This document shows positions 8,808 through 17,141 of a DNA stretch of 20,882 nucleotides, in pieces. The DNA comes from an uncultured Odoribacter sp. Its GTDB lineage: Bacteria > Bacteroidota > Bacteroidia > Bacteroidales > Marinifilaceae. The stretch lies in the NCBI GenBank assembly GCA_900544025.1, contig UQTM01000056.1, positions 1 through 20,882 on the forward strand, in the 5' to 3' direction. A program made the position numbers and the translations under genes. Numbering within the stretch: position 1 is the first letter of the stretch; each line of letters starts with the position of its first letter. The notes under the pieces are model-generated. The model saw only the letters and a program-made list of their open reading frames with translations. It had not been told where the DNA came from and made no database searches.

Positions 8808-11800
8808 CTACCGGATCAGCAACACCCAGCCCGAATTTCCTCCATCTTCCCACACAGTGCCGTCTTTAAACAAAGCCGTCACTTTCCACTTATACAGTCC
8901 TCCCTGCATAGGAGTCCCGTTAAAAGTGCCGTCCCACCACTCGGCAGGCTGTCCGTCCACTAATTTATCCGATGCCCATACACAAGTTCCCCAATTATCA
9001 TAAACTCTGATTTTATATTCATACAATCCGATGCCTTTAGGCAAAAAACGGTTCACTCCTTCGTCGGCAACCGCCGGAGCAAAAGCCGTCGGGATATAAA
9101 GTCCTTTAACGGCAGAAATAAATACCACATCCGACACACTGTCCCGGCAACCGACCTTACTGCCGGCATACAAAGTCACCTTATAGCTTCCGTTATTCGG
9201 ATAAAGGTGTCTCGGCGATTTTTCCACCACCGGGTCGGTTCCGTCTCCGAAAGACCACCGAAATCGCAATGTATCGTCCGAGCCGGGCAAATAAGAAAGA
9301 TTGGTGAACTTTATCCCTCCGTTCGCTTTTTCCGGCACATTCAGGCCGTCCGGCAATCCGGTAATGGAATGATCGTTCGCCCAACTGAAATTCACTTCCG
9401 GCACGGGATGAACCGTCACAGTTCTTTCCAATGAATCCGCACATCCCTGGCGGTTACTCACTTTCAGCTTCACCAGATAATCTCCCTCCCTTTCATAGGT
9501 ATAAGCGATATTTGCATTGTCGGTCACAGTCCCGTCTCCAAAATGCAATTCCGCCTCATCCCCATAAGAAGAATGATCCGTGAACTGTACGGGAGCTCCC
9601 TCACATATATTTTGCAGGTCTAACGACAAGGCTGCCTTTACCTGGTGTGCCGACACGATCGTATCTTTTTTCTCGGCGATACAACCCGAAAGCTTATGCA
9701 CAGCCTTTAAGGTGATTTCAATATCTCCAAATTCCCGGTTCACAGACACCCGGACAGAATCCGACTGCACAGAAAGCACTTCGTTACCCTGTCTCCATTC
9801 GAAGGCACTGTTTTCCTTTTCAGGGCTGATATTGAGACAACTCACTTCGAACGATCCGGTTTCCGTACAGAAGAGGTCTTTACGAATCTTCATGTCTGCC
9901 CGGGGAGCAGGCAACACCTGAACCGGAATGAAGACCGAATCGCTACATCCGGCGGCTGTCGTCAGGCGGAACACCACCTGATAGGTCCCGGCAGTTTCAT
10001 ATACCTTTGTCACCTTCTGCTGGTCTGAAAAAGCATTATCTTTAAAATCCCACATGATTTGTGCGTCTTCCCCGGTGCCGTTTTTCCCTTCAAATTCCAC
10101 CTCGAAAGGCTGGCAGCCACTTAACACCTGAGGTTTCACCACTAAAGGCTCCGGACTTTTTTCCACGGCAATGCTCCGGGAAGGAGTGACCGATTTACAA
10201 CCGTCTGCCGTTGCCGTCAGCTTAACCGTTTTTGCCCCTGCTCCCGGGAAAGCCACCGCCACTTCCTTACCGCTCTTCACCCCGCCATCGGAAAATTCCC
10301 AACGGAAATCACCGAAAGACATATCTCCTCTTTGCACAAAGCTCATTTTTATTTCCCGTCCGGAACAATAAATTCCCTTTTCTATCTCAAAATCCAAACT
10401 ATCGTTTCCATGTACCCGGACAGACACACTGTCTATATCTTCATTACAATTATCGTACACTTTCAATTTCACCTGATACAATCCCGGTTTCTCAAAGACA
10501 TGGGTTACCTGCGGACGATTGTCCGTAACGATATTTCCGTCCCGCTCAAACACCCATTCACAACGATAACCGGCAGAAGTAAAACCGAACGATTTATTCT
10601 CGAAACCTCTTTCCGCCCCGTAACATTCGTCCCGGTAGCTGTCGTCCAGTACCACTTTGGCTTTCACCGTCTGGGGATAAACCGGCACGGCAACAGGAAG
10701 CGTGGTATCCCTCTCACAACTATTCTCCGCAGCCAAAACCACCGGAAAATACTTCACGATTGTCGTATCGTTCGTATAACGGTGTTTCCTAAGCCCGACT
10801 TCCACCGTAGCATCCCATTCCTCATAGGCTCCGTCGCCCCACCACACTTTCACCCGGTCTGCCTGTCCCTGCACCTGTACATGCAATTCCTTTTCCAGAT
10901 TATTACAATTTCCCGAAGCAGGTAACACCTCAAACCCGGCTTTCAATTTCGAAATCATCTTCACGGGTAAAACCAGCGAATCCACTCCGGCGCTATTTTC
11001 TAATCTCAATTTAACCTGATAGACAGTATCCTTAAAAATACGGGCATAATGCTGCATCGGCGGCTCCCAATCGGAAGACACCGTCCCATTCCCGAAATCC
11101 CAAAGCACATCCGCAAAATTCCGGGTGGAATGATTTTCTATTTCCACCGTTCCCAGACAGGAATTTACTTTCAACATAAAGTCCGCAACCGGCTTTTCCA
11201 CAACTAAGATCGTATGCGAAACCGTATCCCGGCATCCCTGTCCCGTCATTACTTCCAATAATACTTTCCTTGTGCCGGAAACTCCGGTAAACGAATGAAA
11301 ATAAGGATTTCCCGATCCGGTTCCATTATCGAAATACCATTTACAAGCCACATCCGACGGAACGGACTCGCTGACAAACTTCACCGATTCGCCGAGACTC
11401 ACCTGCGGATCGGGCGTAAAGCGGGCAGAAGGTTTGTCATTCACAGTCACAGGCCACATCGACAGGCGTTCACACTGCCCGTACTTTCCGGTAAGCGCCA
11501 CCTGAAACGTCCCGTCGCCTGCATAAGCATGCTTGACCTCATCCCCTTGCTTCCTAGGCGTGTTATCTCCAAAATTCCATTCGTACACAACCGACATTCC
11601 CGGCAATGTTATCGCTTTAAAATGCACGGTATCCGACTGACACAAAGGGGCAGTCAATATCTGTCCCTGAGGAACGGGCGCATACCCGACCGATACGGTA
11701 ATATCTTCCATAGCCTGCGGACAGCCGTGTTTTCCTCCTGCCGTCACTTTAAATTCCGCATTTCCCCAATATTCTCCCGGATTGTATTCCGTCCCGTTAA

Positions 11801-14800
11801 GAGTCCCCGCCGTCGTAGGTAATTTCACCCATTGCACCACAGAAGCCCCTTCAATCTCCACTTGCCCGGAAAGATCTATCAAATTTCCCTGGCATACAGG
11901 CGCTACGCCGCTTCTAAGCCGTATCTCCGGTTTGTTTTGTAAATAAACCTTCACTGTATCGTAAACGAAACGGCTATCGCATGGCGTTTCTGCCCACACT
12001 TTAGCCACCAAATCGATTTCTCCGGACACAGAATCCTGCTGACTGACGGTATAGTTAAAGGCAACCGTCCCTAAAGTCGTTCCCAGAAGTACGGTTTCTC
12101 CCTTGCGATACCACTCCACGTTGCGGATACCCGACACATAACCCACGGTTGTTGGCGTTACCCCTACCGTCACAGACTGTCCCGGCATCCGGCAAACAGT
12201 ATCTGCCTGCAACACGACATCCGGCATCCGATATGTAGTAAAATCCCTTCTTAACGAATCCTCCCCGCAACCATGAGGTGCATTTACAAACAAGGTCACC
12301 GCCCCTTCGCCCGTTCCGTTTAAGACCGGAGAGAATTTCGGAGGAAAATCCGAAGAAAGCGTACCGCCGAGCGCGGTCCAACGTATTCCCTTCGCTTCCG
12401 GAGCATACAATGGAGCCGTAATGTCCAGCACAGCCCCTTCGGCTTCGCATACCGGGCCTATTTTAAAATCACCCGTTACCATATTTCTCAAACGGTAAAG
12501 GAACAGGGTATCCTGCACCTGCTCTCTCCATTTCGTACAACGTCCCTGGGTAACCGTAAACCACACACTATCTCTCTCCCCCGCCTGTACCGGTGTCAGG
12601 TATTCCATATCGGCTTTAAACGGCAATCCGTTCAGCAAAAGGGAATCCCGGTACAAATCCGGCGACACGGTCAGCCAGCTTCTGGAAATATCCAACCGGT
12701 CTTGCATCCGGCACAAAGTATCTGCCCTATGGCTCAACGTCAATACAGGTTCGGGATGCACAATCAATTTCACCTCATGCGATACCGGAAATACCCCTGA
12801 ATAAACATTTCCATTGTAAGTTTTATAGGATTTCGATATTTCCAGCTTCATCGTACGGTCTCCATAAGAATCCGGAGCAGTATAATGCGACGTATCACTA
12901 TCGAACGTTCCCTGGGGGGTATCCCCTTCCAGCGTCCACCGCCCGGTCGTATAGCGGTCAAAACTTTTTAACCGATTGTAAATCGTATCCAAAGCAACCT
13001 CATCTTCCGCACACATTTCAAGCGGACGCTTAAAGCTAAAATCCGCCGCCGTCAGATCGAGAAAAGTAAAACTCTGTCTGCTTTGAGGGCAACCGGGCAA
13101 TCCGTCCAGAAATACAATTACTTTTGCATAACGGTTAGCTCCATCGGCAGGAACCTGAGCATCGAAACGATAAATCGTGTCTTCTACCAAAGCTCCGTTA
13201 TTATAATCCATAACTGCGGCTATCGTCCGGTTTACCGTATTCTCCGCTTTAAACCAATCCTCGCTGATCTTTCCGAGATTTACCTCCCGGTGATCTGCAA
13301 TCAGGGTATCGCTCACCACGGTCAAACTGGGAGCGGAATTCACTTTCAAAACAATCGTATCCCCCACCTGGTATCCGGCTGCCTCTGCAAAAGTCCCTTC
13401 CACATAAATTCTCACCGAATCGGAACTTCCCGCACCGGAATAAGGTGTATATTTTACCTGATTTCCCACATCAGAGGACAAATGCCCCTGCTTGGCCGGA
13501 TCATCGGGATAACATATCTTCCATTTCAGAGACGACTCGTCTATAAAAGTGCTGCTCACTTTCGTCCAAAGCGGATACTCCTCTGTCGAACAGATCGTGT
13601 CTGCATATCCGTTCAATTCGCCATGAGACACGACAACCACCAGGGTATCGCATAGCTCTTTCCCACACGGTGTCTTTCCGAATAAAACAAAACGGAGCTC
13701 GTCACCTTTACGGTCGTTCAGACTGGTAGCATAGCTGCCGCCATACAAACGGTCTATTCCGTCAGGCACTAATGTGCCGGTCGCTTTCTCCTGTTTCCAC
13801 CTCAAGGTATTGCCTAAAATATTCGCCGTATCGATATAGCCTCTCATCGATTGAAAATCATAACTCGTCCAATCGTAATGAAGGGTATCCTTTTTGGTGA
13901 TTTTTAATTCCGGCCTAAACAAAGTAATGTCCACCGTATCTTCCAAACGGCAACCTGAACCGAACGACCGGTCCACCGATTCATTTTCCAGCACATAAAT
14001 CAACCTCAATGCATCGGAAACAAAAGAAGTCAAAGGCAACTTTTCACAACTTCCGCCCCGGCAGTATAAAGTGGCATCCGATAAAGTGGTATGGTAAATC
14101 GACAACACAGTTTCCGGATTGCCGTTAAATTGTTTTACATACGAATTGTATCTCACATCCTGTATCGTATCGGGCAGACAAGCCGTATAGACCGGCTCCA
14201 ATTCCAGCTTAGGAGCGGCTTTAGACCTGAAAACCAATTCCCCGCCGATATAACATCCCTTTGAATTAGACAGCTTATATACCAGCGTATCCACTCCGGA
14301 AGTATAATTGAACTCTGGGAATTGCTCCCGGCTTTTCTCCACCGTATTCCAGGCCCACTCCGCATATCTGAACTGCTTTTCAGCGGGATCGAACAACTGT
14401 TCCGTGGATAACTTATTCAATCCTTCGCAATAACGGACACTATCGCGAAATACCATCGAATCGGGGGCATTGATAATATATACCGAATCTTTATACTCCT
14501 GATAGCAGCTTTTCATGTCTTTGTTGAGAACGACAAGGTCTTCCCAAACCTTTTTCGCCGCCTGATGATTTAGCGACAACTTCTTCTGAACATCGGAAAA
14601 GTCCTCGAAGTCAGTTTTATCACCCGCTGCAGAATAAGTTCCGTTTACATACGCGGGACTGCTGCTCGTGTAAGAGAGGCTATAATTTTCAGGTAATACC
14701 CCTCCCAGATAATAATCATATTCGAATTTCAGGCACAACGAATCGTTAGCCGGCAATGAATCCCGAAGCAATTTCACATCGGGACGGGTACGGGTATAAA

Positions 14801-16625
14801 ACTGCACGGTCACCTCGTTTCCCCAGCCGCAAAAATTATGTGCCCGGGTCCGGATAAAATTCCACGTATTTCCAACCGTATCGAATGAATAAACCGATTT
14901 TGCATAATTCAACACGGTATCTTTCCGCCCATTGTTTTTTTCAAAATAAAAGAAAATCGAATCCGCAGCATAATTATTCACTGTCCAGATATCCTTCTGC
15001 AAAGTATATTGGAATGTATCGCATCTTTGATAGAATGCTCCTTCCGCATTATATTCAAAAAAATAATCCAGGAACAGCTTATCCTCGATCTGACTCTTGT
15101 TCGTCACGGGAACATCTCCCACAAAAACGTTGAAATCCTGAGTAATAGGATCGCAAACCTCATTCGAACGCTTGATATTCACAGCATAATTTCCCGTATC
15201 GCTCAAGGTCAGAATAATCTCCGTCGAATCGCACCCGGCATTTTCTATATTCCCTGTCAATACGATACCGCCTTTATAGATTTTTTTCGTCATCGAATAC
15301 AGGACGTCTGTTTCTCCCTCCGATGTGATTTTCTTAACCGTCAGTTCATAGGTAGGAGGAGCGTCGTAACTCATCCGCATATTCCGATCGACAAATGTAA
15401 CCGTCCCCGCAACACCTCCGGTACATACCGAATCCTGACGGCAAACCAGCTGATCTTTCCCCTGCTCGAAAACCTGAAAATAACGCTTCTCCGGATCATT
15501 TTTCAGCGAATCCGTCCACAGCGAATCTACAAACAGCAAATTGGAACCGTCTTTCGGGTCGAATCCGCACTGATTGTAAGCCTCTATTTTCATTTTATAG
15601 AATCCGGCCTTTTTGAACTTTATCGTCCGGGTGGTATCGACATAACGCGCATCCGCCGTTACAATTTCCCATGCCGTATCGTCGGCAGGCAACTCGTCGG
15701 TATAGAAATACTGAATGTCGAAAAACAATTTATTATTCACGCTGTTATACTGCGGAGCTACCTGCGGATTGGAAATAAAACGGTACTGATATTGCGCCAG
15801 AATGGCGGTATCCAGCCATAGCACTCCGGTCTCGTTCGAAGTGCATATCTTAAAATTATCGGGCACTTCGGCATCTTTCAGCGAGTCCGTGAAATGATAA
15901 ATATCCCTGAGGTTCGGCGTCTTAAAAGCATAAAACATTTCCCATTTCACAGGAGTAGTATTTAAAACCACCCCATTTTGTTGCCACACTAAATTAAGCC
16001 CGACCCTCGCCCCGTACGTTCCCGTAGGCTTTAAAGCCACGATCCAGGCAGAATCCGCCCGGTCGTCGATCCAGGCACTATGAAAAAGCGGTTTCCCGGA
16101 CGGTTCAAATTTCTCTATATCGCTATTGACGACAATTTCATATTTTGTACCGGGAGGGTTATCGTGCCCCGTCACGATCAATTTCACCGAATCGCCTCCC
16201 CATTCCATACATCGCCAGGGCTTTGCGGGCGACAGATGAAAAGCCGCTTCCAGATTCCGGTTCATGATCTTTTTATGATAGACCGTATCGGGCGCTCCGG
16301 TTACGTCCGTCCCTTTATAGAGTTGTATTTCTAAATCGAATATTCCCGGTTGCGTATAAAGGTAATCGAGCTGATTTTCCGCGCCCGTCGTATATCCGCC
16401 CGACACAATTCCATCCCCCCAAACGATTTTATAGCTCAAATATTCCGTGTCTTCCAGTTTAGGAAAAGTAAATGTAGGATGATAATTAGGATGATACACC
16501 TCGTCGTATGAAGGATTTACATACCAACAGGTGTCGTTTTTCCATGTTATTGTTATATCCTCCTGTCCCCAGGAACACATGGGTATAACGAACAACACGC
16601 CTAATATTTTTAACAATTTACACAT
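8808..16625 (-). CDS. Giant PKD/Ig-like surface protein with type B T9SS sorting domain
   Basis: 2605 residues from the ATG at 16625. An in-frame ATG at 16718 is rejected because 16625 gives a signal peptide (MCKLLKILGVLFVIPMCSWG) and a TAnnTTTG box lies between the two. Residues about 20-1630 are diverged Ig/PKD-like modules with many cysteines and recurring YxMKI/DSV strands. From about 1650 to 2500 there are clear tandem PKD domains: WNFGDNTP near 1678, WDFGNGT near 1840, WWGDG near 1925, WVFERDG near 2022, WDFKDN near 2190, LHFGDGT near 2361, WSFGDGTDP near 2455. Residues about 2509-2605 form a gliding-motility-associated C-terminal domain (CHU_C type): YIPTAFAP, YEYKIRVYDNWG, WWDGTFNGTPMQGGLYKW and terminal LLIR. 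This is a T9SS type B signal, so cell-surface or gliding-adhesin-like export is expected. It is the first gene of the minus-strand run, with PorP/SprF next. Ligand unknown. Confidence 0.92.
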   Translation of the reverse strand: MCKLLKILGVLFVIPMCSWGQEDITITWKNDTCWYVNPSYDEVYHPNYHPTFTFPKLEDTEYLSYKIVWGDGIVSGGYTTGAENQLDYLYTQPGIFDLEIQLYKGTDVTGAPDTVYHKKIMNRNLEAAFHLSPAKPWRCMEWGGDSVKLIVTGHDNPPGTKYEIVVNSDIEKFEPSGKPLFHSAWIDDRADSAWIVALKPTGTYGARVGLNLVWQQNGVVLNTTPVKWEMFYAFKTPNLRDIYHFTDSLKDAEVPDNFKICTSNETGVLWLDTAILAQYQYRFISNPQVAPQYNSVNNKLFFDIQYFYTDELPADDTAWEIVTADARYVDTTRTIKFKKAGFYKMKIEAYNQCGFDPKDGSNLLFVDSLWTDSLKNDPEKRYFQVFEQGKDQLVCRQDSVCTGGVAGTVTFVDRNMRMSYDAPPTYELTVKKITSEGETDVLYSMTKKIYKGGIVLTGNIENAGCDSTEIILTLSDTGNYAVNIKRSNEVCDPITQDFNVFVGDVPVTNKSQIEDKLFLDYFFEYNAEGAFYQRCDTFQYTLQKDIWTVNNYAADSIFFYFEKNNGRKDTVLNYAKSVYSFDTVGNTWNFIRTRAHNFCGWGNEVTVQFYTRTRPDVKLLRDSLPANDSLCLKFEYDYYLGGVLPENYSLSYTSSSPAYVNGTYSAAGDKTDFEDFSDVQKKLSLNHQAAKKVWEDLVVLNKDMKSCYQEYKDSVYIINAPDSMVFRDSVRYCEGLNKLSTEQLFDPAEKQFRYAEWAWNTVEKSREQFPEFNYTSGVDTLVYKLSNSKGCYIGGELVFRSKAAPKLELEPVYTACLPDTIQDVRYNSYVKQFNGNPETVLSIYHTTLSDATLYCRGGSCEKLPLTSFVSDALRLIYVLENESVDRSFGSGCRLEDTVDITLFRPELKITKKDTLHYDWTSYDFQSMRGYIDTANILGNTLRWKQEKATGTLVPDGIDRLYGGSYATSLNDRKGDELRFVLFGKTPCGKELCDTLVVVVSHGELNGYADTICSTEEYPLWTKVSSTFIDESSLKWKICYPDDPAKQGHLSSDVGNQVKYTPYSGAGSSDSVRIYVEGTFAEAAGYQVGDTIVLKVNSAPSLTVVSDTLIADHREVNLGKISEDWFKAENTVNRTIAAVMDYNNGALVEDTIYRFDAQVPADGANRYAKVIVFLDGLPGCPQSRQSFTFLDLTAADFSFKRPLEMCAEDEVALDTIYNRLKSFDRYTTGRWTLEGDTPQGTFDSDTSHYTAPDSYGDRTMKLEISKSYKTYNGNVYSGVFPVSHEVKLIVHPEPVLTLSHRADTLCRMQDRLDISRSWLTVSPDLYRDSLLLNGLPFKADMEYLTPVQAGERDSVWFTVTQGRCTKWREQVQDTLFLYRLRNMVTGDFKIGPVCEAEGAVLDITAPLYAPEAKGIRWTALGGTLSSDFPPKFSPVLNGTGEGAVTLFVNAPHGCGEDSLRRDFTTYRMPDVVLQADTVCRMPGQSVTVGVTPTTVGYVSGIRNVEWYRKGETVLLGTTLGTVAFNYTVSQQDSVSGEIDLVAKVWAETPCDSRFVYDTVKVYLQNKPEIRLRSGVAPVCQGNLIDLSGQVEIEGASVVQWVKLPTTAGTLNGTEYNPGEYWGNAEFKVTAGGKHGCPQAMEDITVSVGYAPVPQGQILTAPLCQSDTVHFKAITLPGMSVVYEWNFGDNTPRKQGDEVKHAYAGDGTFQVALTGKYGQCERLSMWPVTVNDKPSARFTPDPQVSLGESVKFVSESVPSDVACKWYFDNGTGSGNPYFHSFTGVSGTRKVLLEVMTGQGCRDTVSHTILVVEKPVADFMLKVNSCLGTVEIENHSTRNFADVLWDFGNGTVSSDWEPPMQHYARIFKDTVYQVKLRLENSAGVDSLVLPVKMISKLKAGFEVLPASGNCNNLEKELHVQVQGQADRVKVWWGDGAYEEWDATVEVGLRKHRYTNDTTIVKYFPVVLAAENSCERDTTLPVAVPVYPQTVKAKVVLDDSYRDECYGAERGFENKSFGFTSAGYRCEWVFERDGNIVTDNRPQVTHVFEKPGLYQVKLKVYDNCNEDIDSVSVRVHGNDSLDFEIEKGIYCSGREIKMSFVQRGDMSFGDFRWEFSDGGVKSGKEVAVAFPGAGAKTVKLTATADGCKSVTPSRSIAVEKSPEPLVVKPQVLSGCQPFEVEFEGKNGTGEDAQIMWDFKDNAFSDQQKVTKVYETAGTYQVVFRLTTAAGCSDSVFIPVQVLPAPRADMKIRKDLFCTETGSFEVSCLNISPEKENSAFEWRQGNEVLSVQSDSVRVSVNREFGDIEITLKAVHKLSGCIAEKKDTIVSAHQVKAALSLDLQNICEGAPVQFTDHSSYGDEAELHFGDGTVTDNANIAYTYEREGDYLVKLKVSNRQGCADSLERTVTVHPVPEVNFSWANDHSITGLPDGLNVPEKANGGIKFTNLSYLPGSDDTLRFRWSFGDGTDPVVEKSPRHLYPNNGSYKVTLYAGSKVGCRDSVSDVVFISAVKGLYIPTAFAPAVADEGVNRFLPKGIGLYEYKIRVYDNWGTCVWASDKLVDGQPAEWWDGTFNGTPMQGGLYKWKVTALFKDGTVWEDGGNSGWVLLIR

Positions 16626-16674
16626 ACTCACACATTTACCGAATAAGGATAGTTCCCTCGGACATAAGATTTTA

Positions 16675-16682
16675 CAAAAATA
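16675..16682 (-). promoter_or_regulatory. Putative -7 box for the surface operon
   Basis: The minus strand reads TATTTTTG, matching the Bacteroidota -7 consensus TAnnTTTG. It lies about 50 bases upstream of the ATG at 16625, predicting a leader of roughly 40 bases. No good -33 TTTG is seen at the usual distance, so the call is tentative. An AT-rich imperfect inverted repeat (AATATT arms, 16704-16722) sits just upstream and could be an operator or chance. Confidence 0.4.
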
Positions 16683-16789
16683 GACGTTTTTTTGAGATAA
16701 TGTAATATTATTCAACAATATTTCACGTTAAAAAATGAAGAAATGGACTATTTTTATTCTTCTTGCATAAAATAATTATATTTATCCCG

Positions 16790-16797
16790 TATATTTG
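16790..16797 (+). promoter_or_regulatory. Putative -7 box for the small acidic protein gene
   Basis: TATATTTG fits TAnnTTTG and lies about 30 bases before the ATG at 16827. A TTG at 16763-16765 is a possible -33 element, but the 24-base spacing is longer than the usual 19-21. The box overlaps a GTG that would extend the reading frame upstream, which argues for the ATG at 16827 as the real start. Confidence 0.5.
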
Positions 16798-16826
16798 TGA
16801 CTGATAATTTAAAACTATTAAACACT

Positions 16827-17078
16827 ATGTTACCTAAATTTCTCATTGCAGATAATTCTCAGAAATCAGTAGATTTGGTCTATGTAGTACATACGGAAAA
16901 ACCCCGCTGCATCATACAGTGCGACTTGGACGGCTTTTACAGCAATCAGAAAATATACTGGATCGACGAAGAACCGCTTTCTCAGGACGACATCGATACA
17001 CTGATGGAAGAAGCCGAAGATTTCTACGAAACAGAACTCGACAATCAGGAAGAATTATACGACGAGGAAGAAGAATAG
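16827..17078 (+). CDS. Small acidic conserved-type protein, function unknown
   Basis: 83 residues from the ATG at 16827; a GTG at 16797 is in frame but lies inside the probable promoter. The N-terminal half (MLPKFLIADN, VDLVYVVHTEKPRCI) reads as two or three beta-strands, followed by CDLDGFYSNQKIYWID. The C-terminal 35 residues are strongly acidic (LSQDDIDTLMEEAEDFYETE, then DEEEE at the end) and probably helical. There is no signal peptide or membrane segment, so it should be cytosolic. It has its own promoter-like box and a terminator directly after it, so it appears to be a monocistronic gene. I do not recognise a named family. The acidic tail could mediate binding to a basic partner or keep the protein soluble; this is speculation. 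Confidence 0.8.
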   Translation: MLPKFLIADNSQKSVDLVYVVHTEKPRCIIQCDLDGFYSNQKIYWIDEEPLSQDDIDTLMEEAEDFYETELDNQEELYDEEEE

Positions 17079-17101
17079 CCTCTAAACAGGACATTAGAAA
17101 C

Positions 17102-17130
17102 CGGGAAGTGACATCTTTCCCGTTTTTTTT
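17102..17130 (+). terminator. Rho-independent terminator after the small acidic protein
   Basis: CGGGAA (17102-17107) pairs with TTCCCG (17117-17122) around a 9-base loop, followed by eight T residues. It starts 24 bases after the stop codon and separates this gene from the DUF4301 gene. Confidence 0.85.
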
Positions 17131-17141
17131 ATATCCTATGT

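Noticed and set aside
8801..8808. Run of eight C (G on the coding strand) at the end of the giant protein gene, a possible phase-variation tract
   Set aside because: The tract begins with the last base of the TAG stop codon, so length changes fall after the stop and cannot alter the protein. An effect on porP translation is conceivable but unsupported.
508..15821. Many plus-strand open frames of 60-270 codons opposite the left-arm genes
   Set aside because: They lie antisense to long frames with signal peptides and recognisable domains, have no signal or motif of their own, and show low-complexity shadow composition.
16626..16718. N-terminal extension of the giant protein by 31 residues from the ATG at 16718
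   Set aside because: The extension would bury the signal peptide and cross the TAnnTTTG box; the start at 16625 is better.
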